DNA from: Bradyrhizobium valentinum
Lineage (GTDB): Bacteria > Pseudomonadota > Alphaproteobacteria > Rhizobiales > Xanthobacteraceae
Assembly (NCBI RefSeq): GCF_001440405.1
Contig: NZ_LLXX01000003.1
Location: forward strand, 1-38,594
Direction: 5' to 3'
DNA length: 38,594 nt
Within the stretch, counting starts at the first letter, position 1; every line of letters begins with the position of its first letter. Shown piece after piece: positions 35,136 to 38,594 of this stretch. The notes beneath the pieces were generated by a model, which saw nothing but the letters and a program-made list of their open reading frames with translations, had not been told where the DNA came from and did not search any database. The position numbers were made by a program, and so were the translations under genes.

Positions 35136-36122
35136 ATGGATGGTGCAGGACGCCTCGGGCGGTCGCTGAGATCGCGGGGGCCCCAGGCTGACCTGAAAGC
35201 AGCCGCTATTGGAGCGGTTGTGCTGCTGCGCGAGCGGCTGGGCCGTCGCGCCCGTGTCCCGGCGCGGCCCGTGATCGATCGCGCGCCGTCGAATCGCGTG
35301 ATCCTGCTGATCGAACGCTACCTTCCGAATCGCCTTGGCGTCGCTTTGACCGTGATGATGCTGCTCGGCAGCGCCGGCTTCGGCATCGTCAAGGGCGGTC
35401 ACCTCAACGACTTTTTGGCTGCACTCAGCGACACGCGCAACGCGCTGGCCAATTCGGCCGGCTTCCGCATCACGACCGTCGTCATCAACGGTCGCAAGCA
35501 GTTGAGCCAGGACGAGGTGCTCGCGATCGGCGGCGTCAACGGCCGCTCCTCGCTGCTGTTCCTCGACGCCGCCACCGTGCGCGACAAGCTCAAGGCCAAT
35601 GCCTGGATTTCGGACGCGACTATCCTGAAGCTTTATCCCGGCCAGTTGCAGATCGACATCGTCGAGCGCACGGCTTTCGCGCTGTGGCAGCAGGACGGCC
35701 GACTGTCCGTGATCTCGGAGGACGGCGCGGTGCTGGAGCCCTACGTGTCGCGCCGCTTCGTGGCGCTGCCGCTGGTGGTGGGCAAGGGCGCCGATGTCAG
35801 GGCCCGCGATTTCCTTGCGCTGCTCGACCGCTATCCGCACGTTCGCTCGGTGACCAGGGCCGCGATCTTCGTCGGCGAACGGCGCTGGAATTTGCGGCTA
35901 AAGGACGGCCTCGACATTCGCCTGCCGGAAAACGACGTTGGCAACGCGCTTGCCGTGTTGAGCAAGCTTGACAAGGAGGAGCGGCTGTTCTCGCGCGACA
36001 TCGTCGCCGTCGACATGCGCCTGCCGGACCGGTTGACGGTGCAATTGTCGGAGGACGCGGCCAAGGCCCGCGAAGAACTGTTCAAGGACAAGAAACCTAA
36101 GAAAAAGGCCGGTGACGCATGA
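35136..36122 (+). CDS. ftsQ: Cell division protein FtsQ
   Basis: A 328-residue bitopic divisome protein that recruits FtsL/FtsB. It has a basic N-terminal tail, one helix (about 60-83, LGVALTVMMLLGSAGFGI), a POTRA domain (about 105-175, ITTVVINGRKQLSQDEVL, ANAWISDATILKLYPGQL), the FtsQ beta domain, and a Lys-rich end. The ATG at 35136 has GGACAGG 8 bases upstream; longer starts (35100, 35004) lack a ribosome site. Overlaps ftsA by ATGA. Confidence 0.94.
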   Translation: MDGAGRLGRSLRSRGPQADLKAAAIGAVVLLRERLGRRARVPARPVIDRAPSNRVILLIERYLPNRLGVALTVMMLLGSAGFGIVKGGHLNDFLAALSDTRNALANSAGFRITTVVINGRKQLSQDEVLAIGGVNGRSSLLFLDAATVRDKLKANAWISDATILKLYPGQLQIDIVERTAFALWQQDGRLSVISEDGAVLEPYVSRRFVALPLVVGKGADVRARDFLALLDRYPHVRSVTRAAIFVGERRWNLRLKDGLDIRLPENDVGNALAVLSKLDKEERLFSRDIVAVDMRLPDRLTVQLSEDAAKAREELFKDKKPKKKAGDA

Positions 36123-37438
36123 CCGGCCTCGATCGCAACCAGACTCCGAAGACGCGGCCCGTCGACCACAAGCGCACGGCGCTGGTGGCGTCGCTCGATA
36201 TCGGCACCAGCAAGATCGCCTGCATGATCGCGCGGTTGAAGCCGTCGCCGCCGAGCGAGGCGCTGCGCGGCCGCACCCATGCGGTGGAATTGATCGGCTA
36301 CAGCCAGATCCAGTCGCGCGGCGTCAAGGCCGGCGCAGTGGTCGATCTCGCCGAATGCGAGCAGGCGGTGCGTCAGGCGGTGGCGCTTGCCGAGCGCATG
36401 GCCAAGGTCCGCGTTGAGTCAATATTGCTGTCGGTTTCCGGCGGCCGCCTGCAGGGGCAGTTGGTCGAGGCCGCCGCCGATATTCGCGGCGGCTCGGTCA
36501 CCTCTGAAGACGTCACCCGAGTGACCTCCACCGGCATGCGGCACGCCACCGGCGAGGGTCGAACGGTGCTGCACGCGCTGCCGGTCGGCTACGCGCTGGA
36601 TGGCGTCAAGGGTATCCGCGACCCCCGCGGCATGGTTGCCCGGCAGTTCGGCGTCGACATGAACGTGGTGACGGCGGACGCGACCGTTGCCCGCAACCTG
36701 ATGCTGGTGGTCGAGCGCTGCCACCTCAATGTCGAAGCCATGGCGGCGAGTCCTTATGTCGCAGGTCTTTCGGTGTTGACCGATGACGAAGCCGATCTTG
36801 GCGCCGCCGTGGTCGAAATGGGTGCCGGATCGACCACGATTGCAACCTATTCCGCCGGGCGCTTCGTGCATGCCAGCGGATTTGCGCTCGGCGGGCAGCA
36901 CGTCACGATGGATCTTGCCCGCGGCGTCGGCGCATGCATTGCGGATGCCGAGCGAATCAAGACGTTATATGGCACCGTGCTGACCGGCGGGTCCGACGCG
37001 CGCGAGTTGATGTCTGTGCCGACTGCAGGCGAAGAACACGATGCGCCGCAGATCGTCTCGCGCGCCACGATTGCCAACATCGTCCGGCATCGCGCCGAGG
37101 AGATTTTTGAAATGGTCCGGGATCGGCTCGCGGATTCCCCTTTTGCGGCAGAGCCGCGGGCGCGGGTTGTCCTGAGCGGCGGGGCCTCCCAGCTCACCGG
37201 CACCGTGGAACTCGCTACCCGCATTCTCAACCGGCAGGTCCGGATCGGCCGGCCGCTCGGTTTCGGCCGACTGCCCAACGAGGCCAAGAGCGCCTCGTTC
37301 TCGGTGCCTGCCGGCCTCCTGGTCTATCCGCAATACGCTCATCTTGAACACGTCGAACCGCGGCATACGCGGCAGCTCAGGACAGGGACTGACGGCTATT
37401 TTGGAAAGGTCGGACGATGGCTTCGCGAGGGCTTCTGA
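36119..37438 (+). CDS. ftsA: Cell division protein FtsA
   Basis: A 439-residue actin-like ATPase that tethers FtsZ to the membrane. Blocks seen are the phosphate-1 loop [14 protein letters not shown], the 1C domain region with [38 protein letters not shown] and [12 protein letters not shown]. The C-terminus VGRWLREGF is the expected amphipathic membrane helix. Coupled to ftsQ by a 4-base overlap. Confidence 0.97.
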   Translation: MTGLDRNQTPKTRPVDHKRTALVASLDIGTSKIACMIARLKPSPPSEALRGRTHAVELIGYSQIQSRGVKAGAVVDLAECEQAVRQAVALAERMAKVRVESILLSVSGGRLQGQLVEAAADIRGGSVTSEDVTRVTSTGMRHATGEGRTVLHALPVGYALDGVKGIRDPRGMVARQFGVDMNVVTADATVARNLMLVVERCHLNVEAMAASPYVAGLSVLTDDEADLGAAVVEMGAGSTTIATYSAGRFVHASGFALGGQHVTMDLARGVGACIADAERIKTLYGTVLTGGSDARELMSVPTAGEEHDAPQIVSRATIANIVRHRAEEIFEMVRDRLADSPFAAEPRARVVLSGGASQLTGTVELATRILNRQVRIGRPLGFGRLPNEAKSASFSVPAGLLVYPQYAHLEHVEPRHTRQLRTGTDGYFGKVGRWLREGF

Positions 37439-37526
37439 TGACCGGTCCTGTGACCAAACGATTTTCACCAAATCCCGCGGCCGCCGGCCGGGGCGAACCA
37501 ACGCGCGCGTCGTAAGAGAGGCAATC

Positions 37527-38594
37527 ATGGCACTCAATCTGACCCCCCCTGACATCAGCGAGCTGAAACCGCGGATTACCGTCTTCGGCGTCGGTGGAGC
37601 AGGCGGCAATGCCGTCAATAACATGATCACTGCCGGGTTGCAGGGCGTCGATTTCGTCGTCGCCAATACCGATGCGCAGGCGCTGACCATGTCGAAGGCC
37701 CAGCGCATCGTGCAGATGGGCACGCAGGTGACGCAGGGCCTCGGCGCAGGTTCCCAGCCCGATGTCGGCGCGGCGGCGGCGCAGGAAGTCATCGACGAGC
37801 TCCGCGACCATCTCTCGGGCGCCAACATGGTGTTCGTCACCGCCGGCATGGGCGGCGGCACCGGCACCGGCGCCGCACCGGTGATTGCCAAGACCGCGCG
37901 CGAAATGGGCATCCTCACCGTCGGTGTGGTGACCAAGCCGTTCCACTTCGAAGGCCAGCGCCGCATGCGCACCGCCGAATCCGGCATCGCCGAACTGCAC
38001 AAGGTGGTCGACACGCTTCTGATCATCCCGAACCAGAATCTGTTCCGGGTCGCCAACGAAAAGACCACCTTTGCCGACGCCTTCGCGATGGCCGACCAGG
38101 TGCTCTATTCGGGCGTCGCCTGCATCACCGACCTGATGGTCAAGGAAGGCCTGATCAACCTCGACTTCGCCGACGTTCGCGCCGTGATGCGCGAGATGGG
38201 CAAGGCGATGATGGGCACCGGCGAGGCGACCGGCGAGAAGCGCGCGCTGACCGCGGCCGAAGCTGCGATCGCCAACCCGCTGATCGACGATAGCTCGATG
38301 AAGGGCGCGCGCGGCCTGTTGATCTCGATCACTGGCGGCAAGGACCTCACGCTGTTCGAAGTCGACGAGGCCGCCACGCGGATTCGCGAGGAAGTCGATC
38401 AGGACGCCAACATCATCGTCGGCGCCACCTTCGACGAGACGCTCGACGGCATCATCCGCGTCTCCGTCGTTGCCACCGGCATCGAGCAGGCGCAGATCGC
38501 GCGCAACGCGGCCGCTCCCGCCGCCGCTGCCGGCGCCACCGCCGCCACCACGTCTTCGCCGGACAGCCGGCTGGCCGAACTGACCGCTCGCCTG
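37527..38594 (+). CDS. ftsZ: Cell division GTPase FtsZ, 3' end outside window
   Basis: The first 356 residues of the tubulin-like ring protein. Begins [20 protein letters not shown], cut in two by eye; the GTP signature GGGTGTG is at 109-115, NTDAQAL at 47-53, and [11 protein letters not shown] forms the T7 loop. The GTPase core is complete and an Ala-rich variable linker starts at about residue 328. ATG at 37527 with AGAGAGG upstream; 88 bp separate it from ftsA, with no CtrA box in that gap. Confidence 0.98.
   Translation, partial: MALNLTPPDISELKPRITVFGVGGAGGNAVNNMITAGLQGVDFVVANTDAQALTMSKAQRIVQMGTQVTQGLGAGSQPDVGAAAAQEVIDELRDHLSGANMVFVTAGMGGGTGTGAAPVIAKTAREMGILTVGVVTKPFHFEGQRRMRTAESGIAELHKVVDTLLIIPNQNLFRVANEKTTFADAFAMADQVLYSGVACITDLMVKEGLINLDFADVRAVMREMGKAMMGTGEATGEKRALTAAEAAIANPLIDDSSMKGARGLLISITGGKDLTLFEVDEAATRIREEVDQDANIIVGATFDETLDGIIRVSVVATGIEQAQIARNAAAPAAAAGATAATTSSPDSRLAELTARL

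Noticed and set aside
34903..35169. 88-codon frame in the ftsQ leader, starting just after the predicted transcription start
   Set aside because: It begins at TTG with no ribosome site, has no recognisable domain, and runs out of frame into ftsQ. Most likely chance in GC-rich leader DNA.

Overview
The window is high-GC DNA from an alphaproteobacterium, most likely Bradyrhizobium or a close relative in the Nitrobacteraceae. The evidence is the gene content and order of the division and cell-wall (dcw) cluster, a CtrA-type promoter before ftsQ, an alphaproteobacterial RNase P RNA, and abundant short palindromic intergenic repeats of the kinds common in that group. No tRNA, rRNA, CRISPR array, transposase or phage gene was seen.

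Layout. (1) 1-14 kb is an accessory and housekeeping mix. It holds the 3' part of a TonB-dependent siderophore receptor, a TetR regulator divergent from an EmrAB-type efflux pair with a palindromic operator between them, and an ABC exporter behind a structured leader with a possible 23-codon ORF. It also holds a small alpha-helical protein, DMT and TSUP family transporters, an alpha/beta hydrolase, rnpB on the minus strand, a lone PAS protein, and a YCII/DGPF protein paired with an ECF42-type sigma factor. (2) 14.0-14.8 kb is a peptidoglycan amidase on the minus strand. (3) 15.3 kb to the right edge is the dcw cluster, all on the plus strand: mraW(rsmH)-ftsL-ftsI-murE-murF-mraY-murD-[DUF5107-like protein]-ftsW-[membrane SpeE-like protein]-murG-murC-murB-ddl-ftsQ-ftsA-ftsZ, with ftsZ cut by the edge.

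How it works together. The dcw genes supply the cytoplasmic precursor pathway (MurB-F, Ddl), the lipid steps (MraY, MurG) and the septal machinery (FtsL, FtsI, FtsW, FtsQ, FtsA, FtsZ). ATGA stop/start overlaps couple ftsL-ftsI, murE-murF and ftsQ-ftsA. A palindromic CtrA box with a good -10 precedes ftsQ, so ftsQA(Z) probably has its own cell-cycle promoter.

Most unusual points. Two extra genes sit inside the dcw cluster: a secreted DUF5107-like protein flanked by two copies of one palindromic repeat, and an 814-residue membrane protein with a spermidine-synthase-like domain lacking the usual catalytic motif. Six main palindromic elements from four families, plus an extra palindromic patch, occupy dcw intergenic gaps, and one supplies the murD stop codon. 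mraZ is absent upstream of mraW. The tetR/emrA operator places a -35-like hexamer on both strands. No wholly new system is proven; the inserted pair and the ABC-exporter leader are the best candidates.
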